The notes under the pieces are model-generated. The model did no database searches. It saw only the letters and a list, made by a program, of their open reading frames with translations, and was not told the DNA's origin. From positions 2,356,001-2,420,000 of the forward strand of contig NZ_OZ243890.1 in assembly GCF_965213555.1 (NCBI RefSeq): a stretch of DNA of 64,000 bases, written 5' to 3'. Below, piece after piece: positions 62,262 to 64,000 of the stretch; the first letter of the stretch is position 1; each line of letters starts with the position of its first letter. The translations under genes were made by a program, and so were the position numbers. Origin of the DNA: Acuticoccus sp965213555. GTDB taxonomy: Bacteria > Pseudomonadota > Alphaproteobacteria > Rhizobiales > Amorphaceae.

Positions 62262-63056
62262 TCAGGTTCGGGCGGGCAGACCGACCAGCGCACGCGCCTC
62301 GGGCGAGCGCAGCGCGAAGTCCGTGCCGTCGTAGTCGCGGGCGGCGTCGGTGGTCAGCCAGACGATCGCCGCGCCGGCGTCGCTCGGCGCGATGTGCGCC
62401 GTGGGGTCGAGCTGACTGACCGGGTTGATGCCGGAGGCGCGGATCGCGACCTGCATCGACGTGGCGACCGTCCCCGGACTGAGGCCCACGACGCGCACGC
62501 CGGTGCCCTCGAGCTCCTTGTGCGCGCAGCGGGTCAGCGACAGGAGGCCCGCCTTCGTCGCGCAGTAGTGGCTCCAGCCCTCGAGGGCCGACGTCGCCGC
62601 GCCGGACGAGATGTTGATGACGATCCCGCGGCCGCGCTCGAGCATCCCGGGGAGGACGGCGCGCATCGCGTGGTAGGTCCCCTTGAGGTTGACGTCGACC
62701 GTCCGGCCCCACTCGTCCGGATCGCTCTCGAGGAGGCGTGCGATGGGCTCGATGAGCCCGGCGTTGTTGACGAGGATGTCGACGGGACCGAGGCGCTCGG
62801 CCGTCACGTCCACCGCGCGTTGCACGCTCGCCATGTCCGCGACGTCACACGCCACGGCGCTCGCGCGCCCGCCTTCGGCCTCGATCTCCTCGGCGATGCG
62901 CTCGCAGGCTCCCAGAGAGCGCGCGGCGAGGGCGACGCTCGCGCCGGCGGCGGCGAGCGCCCGCGCAGCCGCCTCGCCGATGCCTCGGCTCGCGCCGGTC
63001 ACCAGGGCGCAGCGGCCGTTGAGATCGGCTTGCGGCCGGTCGGGTATCGTGTCCAT
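62262..63056 (-). CDS. Short-chain dehydrogenase/reductase
   Basis: The 264-residue Rossmann-fold oxidoreductase has a cofactor motif TGASRGIGEAAARALAAAG, the DILVNNAGLIEP segment, and catalytic Ser-Tyr-Lys in NISSGAATSALEGW and SHYCATKAGL. ATG at 63056 (MDTIPDRPQADLNGRCALVT) is the sensible start; the upstream open frame is Arg/Pro-rich. It lies upstream of dctP on the same strand and may oxidise or reduce the transported compound. Confidence 0.92.
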   Translation of the reverse strand: MDTIPDRPQADLNGRCALVTGASRGIGEAAARALAAAGASVALAARSLGACERIAEEIEAEGGRASAVACDVADMASVQRAVDVTAERLGPVDILVNNAGLIEPIARLLESDPDEWGRTVDVNLKGTYHAMRAVLPGMLERGRGIVINISSGAATSALEGWSHYCATKAGLLSLTRCAHKELEGTGVRVVGLSPGTVATSMQVAIRASGINPVSQLDPTAHIAPSDAGAAIVWLTTDAARDYDGTDFALRSPEARALVGLPART

Positions 63057-63641
63057 GCATGCGCTCCGCGTTCCTCGATGGCCGATGGTGGCATCGGCGC
63101 CGTCGTGAGGGAACCGGTCGGGACCGCATGGAGCTTGGCACGCGCGGGCGGTGCGGGACACCGGCGCCGCGTTCGTGCCGCGGGGTCGTAGCCGTCTCCG
63201 GCGTGGCTCGTTCGCGGCGGGAGCGCGGAGGCCGCCAGCGCGCGTCAGCCCTCCACTGACGTTCAGCCATCGTTCAACGCTGCCATGGAAGGTTGCGATC
63301 CAAGCCGTTGTCGGCGTCCCATCCTGGTGCGGACGCTCGCGCCCCGTGTCCGCCCGCCGATCCATCCTTCGAGATCAAGCTTGTCGCCCGAACCGACGCC
63401 CTTCAAGGACCTTGCCGCGTCGATCGCGTCGATCGCGTCGGCAGAACCGGCGACGGGTTTCACGCCGGTTTCACAGCTTTGTCGCGGCAGGGCCACGCTC
63501 ATGCCGCGCGAGCTGTGCCATGGTGGAAGGAGTAGCGTGAGCGCGCGAGACCGTCGAACAACGTTGCGTTCAGATGTCCGTGCGTGGCAATCTAAAGGCG
63601 AGCGGTGTACGACGATCGCCGTGGGGCGCAGGAGGGCGTCG
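63057..63641. other. Intergenic region without a gene
   Basis: No convincing gene is seen in these 585 bp. It holds the promoter of the SDR gene and of the last plus-strand gene. A short tandem 9-bp repeat (GTCGATCGC, two full copies plus a partial) lies at 63419-63440. Confidence 0.5.
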
Positions 63642-64000
63642 GTGAGCGCGACGAGGCGCGGTGATCGGCTCGGGGTCTACGACGCGGTGTTCGACGACGC
63701 CGCGCTCGAGCGCGTCATGGCGCAGCTGCATGGGCTGAACCCTGCGGGGGTGACGGCGCTCTACTTCGTCGAGCGCCGCGGCGGACGGCGCACGCTCGCA
63801 TGGCAGTCGGGCGCGTTCCCCGAGGCCGCCGAGGGCCTTGCCGCTGACACGACGTCCGCCGACCCTGAACAGCTTGCCAGCGCACGCGAGGGGGAGGTCG
63901 TAAGCTGGTCGGTCGAGGCGACGGCGTCGTCGGGTGCCTCGGTGCCGGACCGGACGAGCGGTCTTGCCAGGCGAGGGCTGACCGAGGTCGACACCGCGAT
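63642..64000 (+). CDS. Partial gene at the right edge (possible regulator)
   Basis: The frame opens with GTG at 63642, with GGAGGG at 63631-63636, and runs off the window. The first 119 residues include RGDRLGVYDAVFDDAALERV, MAQLHGLNPAGVTALYFVER and SGLARRGLTEVDTA. The early part resembles the N-terminus of a sensory or regulatory protein (possibly a LuxR-type regulator with a PAS-like sensor), but the sequence is too short to name a family. An in-frame GTG at 63621 has no comparable RBS. Confidence 0.6.
   Translation, partial: MSATRRGDRLGVYDAVFDDAALERVMAQLHGLNPAGVTALYFVERRGGRRTLAWQSGAFPEAAEGLAADTTSADPEQLASAREGEVVSWSVEATASSGASVPDRTSGLARRGLTEVDTA

Noticed and set aside
63419..63440. 9-bp tandem repeat as a regulatory element
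   Set aside because: Only two full copies with no link to a promoter; common in GC-rich DNA.

Overview
The window is chromosomal DNA of a high-GC alphaproteobacterium, most likely of the Hyphomicrobiales (Rhizobiales) or a close relative. The signs are petABC next to trmL, a small aa3-type oxidase subunit IV gene just ahead of pntAA/pntAB/pntB, a long UvrB with N- and C-terminal extensions, an orphan clpS, yebC-ruvCAB, and a tRNA-His with A73 and a G1:U72 pair instead of the G-1:C73 pair found in most bacteria. The genus cannot be fixed from the sequence alone.

Layout. 1-3.6 kb: trmL and the start of a further minus-strand gene diverge from petABC (cytochrome bc1). 3.8-5.9 kb: an unusual fusion of a PhnN-type ribose 1,5-bisphosphate kinase to a thymidine/AMP-phosphorylase-like domain whose active site is altered. 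5.9-15.5 kb: a minus-strand housekeeping run (dapE, DUF805, dapD, a HAD nucleotidase, argB, clpS, a glycosyltransferase, uvrB, a Cys-rich exported protein). 15.6-21 kb: a DUF1624 membrane protein, lysR, trxB, an ELM1-like protein, a divergent lrp with repeats in its leader, and a PAS protein. 21-24.2 kb: a phasin with a likely PhaR site and terminator, tRNA-His, an FMN-dependent alpha-hydroxy-acid dehydrogenase and a PRC-barrel protein. 24.3-29.7 kb: glycolate oxidase glcD-(Rap1a/Tai-like)-glcE-(membrane protein)-glcF. 30.3-37.4 kb: a DUF5996 protein, an MscS channel, and the transhydrogenase operon, in which PntAA carries 26 tandem pentapeptides. 37.4-38.9 kb: a two-subunit CoA-transferase. 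39-40.6 kb has no convincing gene. 40.6-45.3 kb: a second MscS channel, a small basic protein, a solute-binding protein, a broken alpha/beta-hydrolase gene and an EamA transporter. 45.3-53.5 kb: ygfA-ymdB, a lower-GC luxI/luxR quorum-sensing pair, yebC, a glycosyltransferase pair, and ruvCAB. 53.5-58.9 kb: a hydrolase, a methyltransferase, and a decayed purine-catabolism locus (uraD-dehydrogenase fusion, puuD remnant, truncated guanine deaminase, xdhC remnant). 58.9-63.1 kb: a TRAP transporter operon with two very small genes, then an SDR oxidoreductase. A new plus-strand gene runs off the right edge.

How the parts fit together. The respiratory genes (bc1, a small oxidase subunit, proton-translocating transhydrogenase) imply aerobic energy metabolism. 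The glycolate, alpha-hydroxy-acid and TRAP modules imply use of small organic acids. The phasin implies polyhydroxyalkanoate storage. The purine locus appears to be in reductive decay: three adjacent genes are truncated or internally deleted, while the uraD fusion is intact. The luxI/luxR pair sits between ymdB and yebC, has visibly lower GC than its neighbours, and has a perfect 10-bp-arm dyad ahead of luxI, so it looks like an acquired regulatory module.
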